Below, one piece after another: positions 1-13,340 of a DNA stretch of 64,000 nt. Position numbers and translations under genes: made by a program. The notes under the pieces were generated by a model. The model was given only the letters and a program-made list of their open reading frames with translations. It did not search any database and had not been told where the DNA came from. The stretch's first letter is position 1; the number at the start of each line of letters is the position of its first letter. Origin of the DNA: Pieris napi (lineage: Eukaryota; Arthropoda; Insecta; Lepidoptera; Pieridae); contig NC_062244.1 of NCBI RefSeq assembly GCF_905475465.1, forward strand, positions 3,670,501 to 3,734,500. Direction: 5' to 3'.

Positions 1-124
1 AAGATTTGATTTTTGTCAATAACCATTGGGCCGATTCCATAAACCCATATAGCATTGGAATGCTGATTATCTAGCATTCTAATGCTATGCTAAAATCCTG
101 GCATCGGATATCTTCTGTTTTGTG

Positions 125-285
125 ATCATTTGTTTTCTTTAATAGGCTTAATAGGCCTTCTGTGCTTAACACGCGCAGTCGACTATTTAGGTCCTAGGTA
201 TGCCTTTCCTCACGATGTTTATTTGTTTAAATGCTCACAGAGAAAGTCCATTGAAGCAGGGTTTTATCGTCAGGGATGAGAGAAG
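125..285 (-). repeat. tRNA-related SINE fragment (minus orientation)
   Basis: Diverged minus-strand copy of the SINE seen in full at 5195-5478. It retains the segments resembling 'cctgtgcttgacacacgccgtcg' and 'cctcacgatg' and ends near 'agaaagtcca', but lacks a recognisable promoter half. Confidence 0.55.
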
Positions 286-3200
286 TGCTGAATCAACACT
301 GTTCTCGAGGATTGATTATACATAGACTAGATTTATTTCTAAGATGTTATAATGTCCGTGCAGAGCTGGGAATTATAAACCTTTTCAGGATATATTAAAC
401 CATCGCAACCTGTAGTATGAGATAAGGCAAAATTGTGGATGGATCTATGATTTAATGTTATATTATTAGAAACAAAATATTGGTGATATATTTTATATAT
501 GAAAAACTACTGAATGATGCCATCATATATGCGATAGATAGATTAAAGAGAAATTTTATATGTGAACAAAATTATAAAATATTTCAACAAATTTGTGTAT
601 GTGATTTTTCTTAATACGAATCAATGTTAAATGGTATAAGAAGAATTTAATTTGAAGTCTGTTAGATATAATTAGGTACCTACTAGTAAGTTATAGTTAT
701 TTACAGTGTGATAAGGACAAAACATTGAATAGCTAATTGAGGTTTATAGTTATAATAAGTATGTGTTACCAGCTTCCGTATAACAAGCTAAGATCAAAGA
801 CCTAATTAGGCCTAAAGTTTCCACAAATTGTATGTATTTTCTCATGATTTCACGATTAAGAGAATATTTGTAATTTATTTAGATTCCTCTCGTAAGAAGT
901 GTTTGTTTCAAGTGTATCTCGATATTTTTTATTAAATGTAGGGTAGGTCAATTGCTAGATATGTTATATTTGTATGCGGAATATTAGTAGGCTTAATTAT
1001 AGGTGAAGTGAACTTAGAATAAAGTGTATTTAGAAGATATTGTGAAAGTGTTTTTTATCACGACGCAAACACATCTCACAATAGACACCTAGAGTTACAT
1101 ATGTAGTTAAATTGAAAAAGGATTGGAAAGGAACTCAATTAAATATAAAAATAACAAAATAACCTCCGTATGTTGGCATCACTGATGCTAGATCACATTC
1201 AATGTTCGTTATAAACTTGTGAAAAAAAATTAGTCTGAATATTGAAACACAGGACACTGACTTTTACCAATATGGTGCTGGTGGAAGGGGGCATGACCCC
1301 CCCTACCTGCGGCTAGGAAGCCCGCCACTTCGGCACCCTCACGACACTGCACTAAAAACAACGCGGGACCGCGTAAAGTCCAGCGACACCGTTACGCGCG
1401 GCGACTAAACGCGTACTGACCAAAATCTCAAAAAGCTACGGCGTGAATACTCACTCTTCGAGGATTAAAGCGCTTGAATTTGCCCGTTACTTCTAACGAT
1501 GACTGTAAAGCGCTCGACTGTATTTGCTACTGTACATACTAAGTATGTCCTGGATTTATCATCTAAACGAATGTTTTTTTTATATCTCAAAGAAGTATAG
1601 TTTTAAAAGTTTGTCAAGGCAAAATTTTGCAGATCAGTTTAGTTCTGTTTAGTCTAAGATAATTTTATATAGTTTGAAATGGATCATATTACTAAAACTA
1701 CAATTAACAACTTCGTCAAGCAACATGATATTCGAATGTATCACTATTGGAATACTCAAAAACCATTACACAGCGCTTAAGCGCTACAATGTCAACAGAC
1801 TGCTACCGTCGCCCTGGCTCAATTGAAAAGAGAGCACCATACAATAACCGCACGTGCTAGACTGAAACAGAAAAGCCCTGAGACAGGGCGTGGTTTCAGT
1901 GGCCGACCACTAGCGTCGAGGGGGTGGCGCCACCTACCATTTTCCTAGTTTTTTTTCGTGCGTGATTCTGTGCGGTAGTGGGATCATTTTGTGGGACACG
2001 TGCTTCGTTCGCAGTAAATTTAAATTGGCTCGCCGGTATCGGGTAGCCGGCGTAATTATAGGGTTTTTCGGTTCTAGCCTTTATGATTCTGGTTTCTGAG
2101 GATGTTTTGACTGGGGGCGTGAAAGTTTATGAACGCCTTGCTTATCCTTTATTTCTTTCATCTACGGGCCTTCGACGGAAATATCTAGTTTTGCCTTATA
2201 GTAGCTATTTCATGTCAGTACCCTATAGGATTATATTTTATAGTGACTATTTTTGTTTGAATTTTTACAATAATAATAAGGGAACTGCAACATATTTGGA
2301 ATAGTAGTTTGTTTTTGGAGGATAAATTTAAGGATAAACGGGATAGCTCAGTAAAAACTACATGAAATTATTGACAAGTTATTAAACTTTAATAACGAGA
2401 ATAACCAAATGTAACAAAAACCAAAAACTTTATCAAAATGCCTGTCAAGCAAAAGAACTCCAAAAACGTCATTTGACATGGATTAATTTTTAATACATAG
2501 CATTCCAAATTATATTCACATTTTTCTTTGACAGTAGATTACACTTTTACTTGGAAAATAGGTTTCTAATTTATAAACTTTATGGATTAACTAGTTATCT
2601 AGATAATCAATAGTTTTTTGTAAAATTTGGATTTTTTCCAAATTTCCAAATTCGGTATTCCAAATAAACAACCTATACCTAAATATTCACAAAATAATAG
2701 TACATATCCATACCATAAACTAACATACACTGGAAATATATCATTAATTTAATTAAAAAAATATTCTAGTAATGTAATGGATTCGTTCGTTTAGAGTTTT
2801 ACTTTGTGTTTCCCGCTTATTTCTATAATTTATGGTACCTAAATAGTTAAAGGGTTCCGACCTACCTCAAGATTCGATCAAGTTTATATCAACAGTTAAT
2901 ATTTCTCAGCATATTTTTAGATATTTTACTCATATTATTGATTATATTTCCTTCGTATTTGCTTTACCTGATAACACGTTAATAAAAGTTATTAAACTGG
3001 CATAGACGAGACTTAATTTCATTATTTACATAATTTGACGTTTCTTGTGCAGAAATCTTGAAGTCGTGGTGAATGAGAGTAGAGGAAAGTCACCAAATAT
3101 GGAATAAACTCAAACTCAAAATATCATTTAGGTAAACACTTATGAATTGTCAAGTTAAATTAATTGTAAATTTACATTTACTACCAGTTCGCAAGTCAAG

Positions 3201-3606
3201 GGCGTAGAGCGGGTAAGAAGAACTGGCAAGAAACTTTCCGCCACTCTTTTTAATCGCCAGGTATTGTCATACAAATTGTTTGAACTGGAGCAAATCAATC
3301 CCAAGGATTAGGATCATTTAGGTATTCCTAAAAGTTATAAAAAGCTTTATTGATTAATTTCCGTTTAACGAGTGCTTTGAATTTATATATATTTTATAGA
3401 ATTTATATTGATAATACCATGGAATACCAATGAAATATACCTAATAAAGAAACTTCAAATAAAAGACAGTTTAATGTTATTACTAATCAGTCATACATTT
3501 ATGCGTAATTAAGAGAATTTTGTCGAATATACTCATTTTACAAAATAAAATCACACATGACCAACCAAAGTAAATATAAATTATCGTAGGTATTAATAGC
3601 AAAAAA

Positions 3607-3840
3607 CGTGGCGCAATAACTTTTTAGGTCTGGGTCTCAGATTTCTGTATCTGTTTCATGATCATCATCTGTCAATCTATTAGGCAAGTTATCAACCTCC
3701 TGTGCTTGACACCCGCCGTCGACTTTTTGGGTCTAAGGCAAGCCGGTTTCCTCACGATGGTTTCCTTTACCATTCAAGCAAATGTTAAATGCGCCTATAG
3801 AAATAACAAATATATATGGAACAGTCTGCTCCTCAGCATA
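3607..3840 (-). repeat. SINE copy (minus orientation)
   Basis: Minus-strand copy of the window's tRNA-derived SINE. From its 3' end it shows the 'ggcgcaataactttttaggt' tail, the 'ctgtttcatgatcat' block, 'tcctgtgcttgacac', and 'tttcctcacgatgg'. The tRNA-like head is missing. An open frame of 99 codons overlapping it is a by-product and not a gene. Confidence 0.7.
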
Positions 3841-4451
3841 ATGCTGAGCCAGGGCCAATTACATCCCATAGCACACACGAATTACACCCTTGAAACGAAC
3901 CGAATGGAAACAGGGAAAAAAAAATCATTATATTTATTAATATATTTTTTTCTTTGATTATCGTAATTTTGTGTGTTTATTTGTGTGTGTTTTTTGATAA
4001 TAATAATTGTTATGTCGATGTCTATATATATCTATGAAATCCAATAAACTCTAAAAAAATTGTAAATGATACTTATAAATTTGGGAATATTCGCGCTACA
4101 CCTGAAGTATTTATTTTTAAATTACTGCTTGACTAAAAGTAACTTTACGAAATCTTTAAAAAATTTGTAGGTTTTTACAGGATCGCACTTATAGAAATTA
4201 CCCCAATATTTAAGGGGCTATGTCCATCTGCGACTGAGCATCAAGTCCGTCCGGAATCCCCAATAAAAATACTTCCTAGCTCTAAGTTAGAGAGATTATT
4301 TGTTAACCTCTCGTAAAGCTGTCGATCCTCAATATTGATACGCAGCTAGAAAAAGCTCAATTGATTTAGCTTTTCTATTAGTCCCTTAGTAGGTATGGCT
4401 TGTTTACTATACAATTATTTAGTTTTTATTTATCATTTATTATAAAATAAA

Positions 4452-4572
4452 TAAACCAGTGGAGCTACAACCTTTTTAGATTTGGGACTTAGATTTCTGT
4501 ATCTGTTTCATGATCATTTGTCAATTTAATAGGCAAGTGATCGACCTCCTGTGCCTGACACACGCCGAAATT
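4452..4572 (-). repeat. SINE 3'-end fragment (minus orientation)
   Basis: About 120 bp matching the 3' half of the same SINE ('gagctacaacctttttaga', 'ctgtttcatgatcatttg', 'cctgtgcctgacacacgccg'). Truncation at the far side is abrupt; a G run follows at about 4587. Confidence 0.65.
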
Positions 4573-5194
4573 ATGTGTGTTACATAGGGGGGGGGGCATA
4601 AGAATTTTAGAAAATCTAAGGCTCTCTATCTCTTTCATCGTAAATATCATGGGCAGTGATCCGAAAACTCTTAGGATTAATACTTGCGGCTAAATTTCAT
4701 CATTATCAAAATTTCACATTTTCAGTAAAAAATCATTTAAGTACCTATAGGTAACACAATGTACACTTATAAACGTCAAAAAAGAAATATTCATTAAAAG
4801 CTTCTAATTTGACATTTACCTACTGCCAGTTCTCAAATAAAGGGCGTAGAACGGAAGAGAAGAAATGGCAATAATCTCTTTCCATCTTGATGTCTGGTAT
4901 TTCACGACAAAGCGCTTTTTGAGACACTCGCCGCGCACCACCACTTTTTGGAACCAGCTGCCATTGCAGGTATTAGTTACCGACTTGTTACGACTTAGGG
5001 ATTTCCAACAGAAGACTGTACCTTAAAGGGTGGCAACGCACATGTATGCCTGGTGTTGCGGGTGTCCATAAGCGGGAAACCCTTAGGTACTATAAGTAAC
5101 CTGCTCTTATGCCACAAAAATATTCTAAAGTGAGCCTTCAGGTAACTAGTCGCAAATGCAACCATGATAATTTTATGGGTATTTAAGAAACAGC

Positions 5195-5478
5195 AGTTGT
5201 TGACCTCGTGGCTTCAGCGTGCAACTCGCAATTCTGAGGTCGTAGGTTCGATCCCCGGCCGTGCACCAATGGACTTTCTTCCTATGTGCGCATTTAACAT
5301 TCGCTCGAACGGTGAAGGAAAACATCGTGAGGAAACCGACATGTCTTAGACCCAAAAAGTAGACAGCGTGTGTCAGGCACAGGAGGCTAGACCTACTTGC
5401 CTATTAGATTGAAAAATAATCATGAAACAGATTTAGGAATCTGAGGAGCTGACCTAAAAAGGTTGTAACGCCATTAAT
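5195..5478 (+). repeat. Near-full-length tRNA-derived SINE
   Basis: Shows an A-box-like segment near 5201 ('tgacctcgtggcttc') and a clear pol III B box at 5245-5255 ('ggttcgatccc'). A SINE body follows, with the blocks 'atggactttct', 'gaaaacatcgtgaggaaacc' and 'cttagacccaaaaag', and an end 'ggttgtaacgccatt'. Immediately after it is a 46-bp hairpin (5474-5519) of two AT-rich arms. The tRNA-like head makes this a SINE rather than a tRNA gene, since no cloverleaf with an anticodon arm and acceptor stem can be drawn around it. Confidence 0.8.
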
Positions 5479-5799
5479 TTATTTTATTTTATAGGTGGTA
5501 AAATAAAATAAATTAATGGTATAATAGAGTGAGCCTAACACACACAACTGAAATCGAACTTTTTTTAATGGAAATGTCATTGAATAAATGCTACTACGAC
5601 AAAATATTTTATGACAATTTTTACAATTAATAGCATTAATTACATTAGTTTTATTGATATCGATAAGTACTTCGTCGTTAAGTAATGTAGCTCTCAATTA
5701 TGTACTTACGCCTTACGGAGATTTAGTTCTTCCCGTACTTGATTAGCTAAGTTTTTATTGGTCTACATTATTTAAATTGTTTGTTTCATGATATAAAAT

Positions 5800-5960
5800 C
5801 AACTGAGGGCTCACGATGATTTCCTTCACAGTACGAGCGAGTGTTATACATAGGTAAGCGTACAAATACAGAAAGTCCATTGATGCACAGCCGGGGTTCG
5901 TCAAGTAATAAGGTTGGAGCTGAAACCACTAGGCCAACTCTGCCACTGCTGGAATTTATG
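5800..5960 (-). repeat. SINE fragment with tRNA-like head (minus orientation)
   Basis: Minus-strand relative of the same SINE: 'ctcacgatgatttccttcac', 'agaaagtccattgatgcaca', then the reverse complement of an altered promoter region ('ccactaggccaactctg'). The B box is degenerate. Confidence 0.6.
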
Positions 5961-7014
5961 AACAAAATTGAGAATTTACCTTTATACAACCATAACAAGC
6001 TAGGCAAGTACGAGGTAGTAGATATCATTTCAAGAATAGTACCTATGCATACCTACCTAGGTACAATTAACTATACAATTTAACCTAGTTTTCTGTAACA
6101 TATTAGTAGCTTAAAAACACATATATGCTTATACTAAGCAGATTGTTATGTTCTACAACATATTTCTAAGTTCTCCAATAAGCAAAAAAATATATGAAAA
6201 CGTTCTTACCGTGATAGCGCCATCTATGAAAACTAACCATTACTATTCAGATAGTGACGTCTTTGGTAACATACTTTGCCATAGTTACCTAGTGCATACA
6301 TAGAGGGCGTTTTAAGCAATTGCATTAGTAACAAACATTGCTATAGTTACCTAATTCACCACTAGAGGGCGTTAGAAACTATAAAAAAATTACTGAAGAT
6401 TATCAAAAGATTTATTTAAGGATCTTTTTTACTTAAATACAGATACGTTTACTACAATAGGTAATTTTTACCATCGTGTTATCTCAAAGATAAGCAAAAA
6501 TATCGGCAAAAAAAAGATATCACATTGGTCACACACTCGATGATATAGGGATAAATAAAACGAAAATACGTTTTTCAATACATTTTATTCACACAATCCA
6601 AAAATACAAAATCTCTTTTATCACAAAATATGACAACTATTTTGCCACTCTTAAACTACAATCAGTCTTTGACATCTTTTTTGCAGACGCAAACAAATTT
6701 CTGGGCAAAATAGCTCTCCCCTCGTAAGTTCAGAAAAATCAGTTTCTATAACATTTTTAATAGTACTGTTTAGAAGAGTCAAATATGTGCGTTTTTCTTA
6801 GATCCATATTCTAATTCGTATCACAAGACAATCTCGTCTTAAGCGATATCAAATATGTCAAACTATGCTCTCTGACGCTTTTGGATATACAATTCATATT
6901 ATTAGTAATAGCAAGTTAATGACTTAGTACCTCTAAAACATATATTTGCTCCTTACACGAATAATATGTATAAGAATATATAAAGAACACTATAAAAATA
7001 TATTTTCTGAAGTT

Positions 7015-7262
7015 AACAAGTTCAAGTATTACATAACGCAATTTTTGGAGATTATTGACCCCCCCTCCCCTATGTAACTCACCGTAACGTTTTTCAGTAC
7101 CCAAGTACAGTACTATACCCAAGTATAGTAAAACGTTTCGTGACCACCTAGTGACTCTTTAGTTACTATTATGTGGTGTAAGTCGAAAATAATATTAACA
7201 ACGTGTAATTCCATCCCCGCCCCGCATCGTAACGTTTTACATAATTGAAGGAAACCAAACTT
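7015..7262. repeat. Truncated MITE, family of 39718-39966
   Basis: Shares with the copy at 39718-39966 the blocks 'gttcaagtattac', 'cgcaatttttggagattatt', 'cgtaacgtttttc' and 'gcatcgtaacgttttac'. The right terminal inverted repeat is missing here, so this copy is truncated. Confidence 0.6.
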
Positions 7263-7444
7263 CTAAAATTCTATTAAATATGATATATGGTAACTTTACC
7301 ATAATATATCTAATATATAAAACTGTTGGCCGCGTTAAAATGGTTAAATTGAATTATATTTTGACAAAACTGCTATAGCTACTAGCATGATGGACATGTT
7401 TCTCCGTAGGATTCTAATAGTTAAAAAATTTGAAATAAGTCCTG

Positions 7445-7623
7445 TCTTGCGATTTTGTAACTCACTTTTCGAACTCACACAGCGGTTTTCGCAGCGGCGG
7501 TCGCGCTCAAATCAGTCGTGAAGCTGTCATTTTACGATTTGGCATTCTGATAAGGAGGGAACTTGTAGTTTATTGTTAAAACCGCTGTGTCAGTTCGAAA
7601 AGTGAGTTACAGAATCGCAAGGC
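7445..7623. repeat. Foldback MITE copy (partial right arm)
   Basis: Left end 'ttgcgattttgtaactcac' and right end 'gtgagttacagaatcgcaa' are inverted copies of each other for about 40 bp. The inner left arm ('cggcggtcgcgctc', 'gatttggcattctgat') has no partner on the right. It is therefore a deleted version of the near-perfect hairpin at 26082-26311. Confidence 0.7.
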
Positions 7624-7778
7624 TGTAGTTTTAGCGTTTATTCATTACAAACAAATCTTGCCTGTAACCCATACATAGTTAAAAAGACTGTTACTAATTT
7701 TTATTATATAGTGTAGGGGTTTTTTAACTTTAAATTCATATATTAAATTTAAAATAGGTTTTTGATGAAAAATCATAT

Positions 7779-10700
7779 TTAAGCCCAAGCCTGAGTATTC
7801 CCTGCCCTCTGCGCTCGCGCAATCTCTTGTCGAACACTTCTTTCGTTGAAAATCGCCTCTTTTATTTCCGACTCTCTTTGTGCTACTGCATCTATCTTCT
7901 CTTTTTGTACTTTCAGGCTATTCAATTGGGATTGAAGAGCGTTTATTGATGAATATGATGTGTTTTTTAACTGGAAATCAAAAAATTAATTAATTAATTA
8001 ATTGATAATGTCTTATTCTGTTCTGCAAATTTTTTAGTTAGATTAAAGTTCTGAAATAAGTTAAGAAAAATAGCTTTGTGTTTTTATAAGCCAGTACCAG
8101 ACCGGCCAAGCGTTGCTGTGGCTAAGGTTTTTGTTATATTACATAGTAGTAAACTATTCAAGAGAAACGGTAGGAGAACACCAGTCATGGGGACCACCTT
8201 GCTTTATTGGTGGTTATGCCATTAAATTGTAGCTTATATGAAACGTTGGTACTTTCAACACAGCGCCATCTGTTAGAATTGTGACTATCAAATAATACAC
8301 AAATATTTTGCAATAAAATAATATTGCGGGTATAAATTGAGATGTAAGCTATCCTATCTTTTAAGTTGGATCAAACTACACACGGTGTGCAAATTTGATT
8401 GATATCGGTTCGGTAGTTAAGGGGTCCATAGCGGACAAACAACGTGACGCGTAATTTATATATATTAAGATAATTATATGATTTTAGCCGTGGTAATCTC
8501 ATCCCTCAAGTCAATCGAATCATGGCTGTGCTCCAATGGAACCTTTCTAGGTGCGCTATTAACACTTGCTCTACGGCGAAGGAAACCATCACCAAACCAC
8601 ACCCAAAAATCAAAGACCACTGAGACGGCTGATAATTTGTCTATGATATAAAAATTATCTTAGACTTATTTAGGGTTGTAGCGCCATTGGATTATTATTC
8701 ATTATAGTTTATTACACCAATTAATATTATTTTATTTATTTCATGATTTTGATTAGTAATAGGAGAAACTACAATTATGATTATAGCTCTGTAAATTGTT
8801 ACTTTATGGTAGAATATTAATTATTTAAGATAATTTTAACATGTACCTTTCGATAATTTTTGTTATTTATCTTTTTTAATTATTATTATTATTTTATGTG
8901 TTTCGTTAATAAAAGATATGTTACAACATACTATTCAGAAATTATCTTAAATAAATAATTCGTCATACTTAGCACTAAGTCTCGATTTTGAATCTTACTC
9001 TGAAGTAAAACTCACCTGAGTATCCCTCTCCCGAGATCTGACTTCCTGGTGGAAGCTGTCCATATGTTCTAGAATCTTCTCCCGATCGAGAACATTCGCC
9101 CTCTGCTGTTCTATATTCAACTGGATCTTCTCTTCTACTTGCTTTTTTAACGTAGCAATAACTTCTTTCATAAGAATACCACGTGCTTCGCGTTCTTTCG
9201 CCCATATCTTATTCAAAATATAAAGAAAGACATGTTTATAACGAATAAACTTAAAAACTGCTGGACCGATTTCTAAGCTTAATTAAGGCAAAATATTCGA
9301 AAAGTCCATCAATAAAAGAGCGTGCCTTAAAAGGCCGGCCTCAAAAATACAAATTTTAAATTGTGTAATATTTTATTTTTTAAATAAGAAAATAAAAGGA
9401 TTTTATTTTATCAAACTTAATTTAAATAATATATTGTCTTTAGTTTTTACGAAAAACATTTCATTAGACATAATTATGAATGCATTACTTATGTTTCTGA
9501 CCACGATTTTTGTATATGTAATAAGTTCGCATTTAAATGTATTTAATTTGACATTTACTATATATTCTGTACATTACATATTGTTAAAACATTAAAAAAT
9601 GTCCCTATCTAATAACTACCTTATCTTGTTTCTCATTAAGCTGTCTCGCTTCACCGTCATACATCGTCTCAATGTTCTTCTGTCTCTGTCGGTCCCTCTC
9701 TCTGTGCTCTTCTAACTCAAGTAGTGCCGCGTCAAGTAGTCGTTTGTAAGTTATTTTTTTCTCTTTTTCAGATTCATAGTCCTAGAAAAATACGTTGAGA
9801 TGTTACATGAATTTTTGAAGTGAAACTTCTTTAGGCGCATGAGGATTTTTTACGGATGAAACGCAATAATAATAATATTAGCGTCACGAAGATGTCTTCG
9901 TTTTTGTCGAAGAAAAGGGAGAGAGCGATTGAGATCGATTGAGAGAGAGTGAGAAGGGTGAATTACCTTGACGAATTGTTAATTTAAATGCCACGTGTTT
10001 TATAAATAAATTTAAAAAATTAAATTTATACTTTGTATGAATTTTCGACACTTTTAATATTTTAATGACAATTAAATTCCTAGCATATCTTCCTTTTTCC
10101 CGCCCTCTAAGTCTCGGAAATCTAAAGTTTAACATTTATATTTATTTATAAACAAGACTTAAAAATTAGTTTGCCAAAGAAGTTTCCCTTCTGACATGTG
10201 TAGTGTGTACTTTGGACGCACGCACTTTTTTAAAGTAAATTTTGTATTTATTCTTTATCTAGAAAGATCTGAATGTCTTTAGATTGTCTATTACTTTAAG
10301 TTGTGATTAATGCTTTTTTTTTGGTTTTAAGATGTGTTTTACAATGAACATAATAAATATTCATGATATGTAGAATCAACACGGAACGATCAACTATTCT
10401 TTTTATAATTGTGACTATTCATGAGCCGTAGCAATCAATATGATTGTTTTTGATAATAATAATATTTAAATCAACATCCCAAAAAAATCACTTTCTTTGA
10501 GCCCTTTCTTTGAATAATTGGAGCTAATGCACTTTCTCATTTGCACAGCAATCCTTTATCATGTGTAATAAAGTATTTCTTTCTTTCGTCTAGTAATTAC
10601 AAAAAAATTAGATAAATGTTTCTGTGAAAATACAAATTAAAAAAAAATTGTTTAGTTGTTCTGTAAGACATTACAAAACTCACCTTCACAACAGCTTCTT

Positions 10701-13148
10701 TGACCTTTTGCAACATTTTCAAATCCAAGCTAATTTCATTCAAAACGGACACAACTTTCTTCTTCAACTTAAATTTGTGCAAACCCATATTCACAATATT
10801 TGCGTCTCTTTCTGCCACCAGTTTCGCGTGCTCTCTTTCTCTTTCCTTCGAAATGAACTGTAGCTCTTCTAATATCATTCTCTCTCGCTCCTCCATTTTA
10901 CGAAGCTTTTTCACAGCTGTCTCTTTCTCACTCAACTCCGATATTTGGCCCTCTAGGCTACTTCTGAGCTCCTGTTCAAAATTAAAATGTTTATTAAATG
11001 TTGTTTTATGACATACACACACTGCAATGGTTCAACACAAAGGCGTATAACTGAAGGAACATATTCAATTCGTTCTATCGAACTAATAACTGTAAAGATA
11101 GAATAATGATATAGAATAAAAAAAAAAAAAAAATCGAAATAGCAATAATAATATTTGGCATAGAAGGCTACCTATTCTTATACTTATTATGCTTGGAGGT
11201 GACCTTATAAATAAAATATAAAATTTCAATCACAACTACATTAGGTCCGAACTGCATTCACAGGGAAATCAATCTAGTCAAGATGGTTGGATTGCTTGCA
11301 TCAACAATAGACTTTAAAGGGGAAGCAAATGTGTGTAGACTTATTAATTTGGAATTTTTATAGAATATTTATTTTATAAACTACAGAATTTTCAACCACA
11401 ATATCCATGAAAGAAGAAAATGTAGTCCAATCGAATAGTAGGAGGATTATCTGACCCCTAACTAGCCCGGAGGCCTCCGATTTCATATATATACTTAATG
11501 AAAGATAAGGATATGACATTATAGTACTGATGGTAGCCTTAGATTATAGATATTTAAATATCTTAAGAGTATTACCTACCCTCATTTTTAGCTCTTTCTC
11601 TTTAAGTCTTTCTTCTTCTATCAGTATTTGCTTTTGTAGGGCCTCATCTCTTTCTTGGAGGATCTTACGAGTCTCTTCTTCATCCTTCTTCTTTTGCATT
11701 TCTTTTTCTACTATTTGCTCCAACCTGTAATTGAAATACTAAATAAATCAACACGTCAAACGTATTACACCCAACTAGCAGCTTGTCCCAATTTTAACTT
11801 AAACCTAGATTTCTTTAACTTCTGCTTGGACAGAATATAAAATATTTTGTCATGAATACTTTCTGTTACAATATTGCTTGCAAATATTTAAAGAACGATA
11901 AATAAAATATACAAGGAAAACTAATAAATTATAACTGTAAAATGGCTTAAATCCCTTTATTCAAGACTACACGTCACTAGCAATGAAATCTGATTACAAT
12001 TTAACTAAATCCCTGTCTTTCATCATATTATAAAGACAATTAATTATAAAAAGAAAATTTCTACACTGAAACCTTTGTGTTCTAAAGTGCTTAAATATTT
12101 CCTATAATAAAATATTTAAGATTATTTTGTGTATTACCAAGCCGATTTAAGTTTTCCATTAGCAATATAAGAGCAGGCTGCTTTCAATTCCGGCTGACGA
12201 AGTCGCCATGCATGATGTAACTTTAATTCAGCTTCTTGCCGTCTCAAATGTTCCTCTTTTTCTATGATACCTTGGTTGATGTCTTGCAGGGTTGATGTGG
12301 GAACTTTGTTGAGGTAAGATCTGGGAGTTTTGTGTATTATATTACAAATTATTGAATTATATTAATTCATTATAACAGACAATTAAAATAGGAACAGTGA
12401 GTTGGTCAAGTGGTTTAAGTATGTATCTCTCAAACATAAGTTTGTGGGTTCATGTTGTACCTGCCCCTATGGGGTTTTTACATAATTTAGTGATTGTCAC
12501 TTATTTGTATAGTGAAGGTATACATTATGAGGAAACTGACATAAGACCCAAAGACTGCATCTGCATAGAAGACTGATTTGAGCTACTTTATTTAGACAAT
12601 CAAAAATGCACAAAATATAAATCATATTGTATTTAAGTCAAGATAGTTTTATTTTATTCAGACATTTTGTCTGGCCTATATCTGAGATAGTTGTAAACAC
12701 TCACCCATTTTTATAAAACTTGGGTTGTGCTGCCAATGCCTTAATCTCTTGTTGATACTGCATATTCTCTTGAAATAACATTAACTCTAACTTCTTTCGC
12801 CTTTCTTCTAATTGTCTGGAAGTTTTGATCATTTTATGTATTACCAATACCATTTTATGTATTGATAAAATTATATCTTCAACAATAAAGACTGTTTGAA
12901 ATTACAGTTTAAGAAACTAATCATAAGACTTACACAGCTCGAATCTTTTTTTCACTCAACATATCAGCTTCTTTCTTAGCTTTTTCGTAATAATCTTCTG
13001 TTGTCCAGTTCTCATGATGCCTTGACTTATGGGTATTCTTTTCAAAATAAGAAGCAACTTTTCTTAGCTCGTCAGCCTTACGAAGTTCATTGTCTCGTTT
13101 TCGAGCTGCAATTGCTTGCAGCTGCCACTGGGGCCGTGGTCTCGACAT
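7779..13148 (-). CDS. TCHP: Trichoplein (TCHP) homolog, 8 coding exons
   Basis: Trichoplein is a coiled-coil protein of the TPH family that in vertebrates acts at centrioles/basal bodies and binds keratin filaments. That role is family knowledge. I assembled exons at 13148-12934, 12815-12705, 12320-12138, 11724-11580, 10971-10684, 9781-9620, 9207-9016 and 7970-7779. All junctions are GT-AG, phases match, and the total is 1488 nt, giving 495 aa (human TCHP is about 498). The product is charged and coiled-coil almost throughout. Recognisable blocks are an N-terminal QWQLQAIAARKRDNELR segment, a YLNKVP...HHAWRLRQPELK block in exon 4, and WAKEREARGILMKEVI followed by a DREKILEHM region near the C terminus. 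The start ATG is at 13148, 26 nt into an exon whose acceptor is at 13175. An upstream 5'UTR exon probably ends at 13270. Introns contain a SINE (12390-12600) and a 0.4-kb DNA repeat. I am confident of the family; the exact 5' end is less sure. Confidence 0.88.
9812..10232. mobile_element. Short inverted-repeat DNA element in a TCHP intron
   Basis: The left end carries the self-complementary motif 'gaagtgaaacttcttta' (from 9817) and the right end its partner 'aaagaagtttcccttc', followed by 'tgtgtagtgtgtac...gcacgcac'. It belongs to the same superfamily of elements found at 14404-14850, 36903-37262, 38971-39386 and 41341-41709. It lies in the intron between TCHP exons at 10684 and 9781. No coding capacity is seen. 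Confidence 0.65.
12390..12600 (+). repeat. Diverged SINE in a TCHP intron
   Basis: Contains a degenerate tRNA-like head ('gttggtcaagtggttt', 'ggttcatgttg') and the downstream SINE blocks 'atgaggaaactgacataaga' and 'cccaaagactgcat' seen in the copies at 5195 and 25222. It lies between TCHP exons 3 and 4. Confidence 0.5.
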
Positions 13149-13174
13149 CTCCTTAAAAGATACGTTTATATTCT

Positions 13175-13340
13175 GCAACAAAATTATAAAAACTTGTTTG
13201 AAATTTTAACGAAAAAACGAATTGTTTTTAAGAATATAGCAGTGAATAATCGTGTGATCAATAATTTACCGTTGTCCAAGATACAAGGTACCTCAACAAA
13301 ATATGACTTTATTTGGTATGCTCGCCTTGCTTAAACCTTG
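13175..13340 (-). promoter_or_regulatory. Probable TCHP 5' UTR exon and promoter region
   Basis: The TCHP start codon lies 26 nt inside an exon that begins at an acceptor (minus-strand 'ttttgttgcag' ending at 13176). The most plausible donor upstream is minus-strand AACG|GTAAAT with the exon ending at 13270, which would make a non-coding first exon of about 60-100 nt. No TATA box is evident. The transcription start is not placed. Confidence 0.4.

Larger units (their letters stand above)
1..7700. other. Gene-free repeat-rich flank
   Basis: I see no supportable gene here. Open frames are short (under about 100 codons), AT-rich, and several are just SINE copies read through. The stretch holds several SINE copies, a truncated MITE and a terminally inverted repeat, listed separately. 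A locally GC-rich patch at about 1265-1430 stands out against the AT-rich background and may be retrotransposon debris. It is possible that distal 3' sequence of a gene outside the window lies here. Confidence 0.6.

Noticed and set aside
5195..5478. tRNA gene suggested by A and B boxes
   Set aside because: The boxes belong to a SINE head: the same sequence with the same 200-bp body recurs at 25222 and elsewhere, and no cloverleaf can be folded.
10624..11011. Plus-strand frames opposite TCHP exon 6
   Set aside because: Antisense shadows of a coiled-coil exon; the minus strand has the conserved family blocks and correct splice sites.
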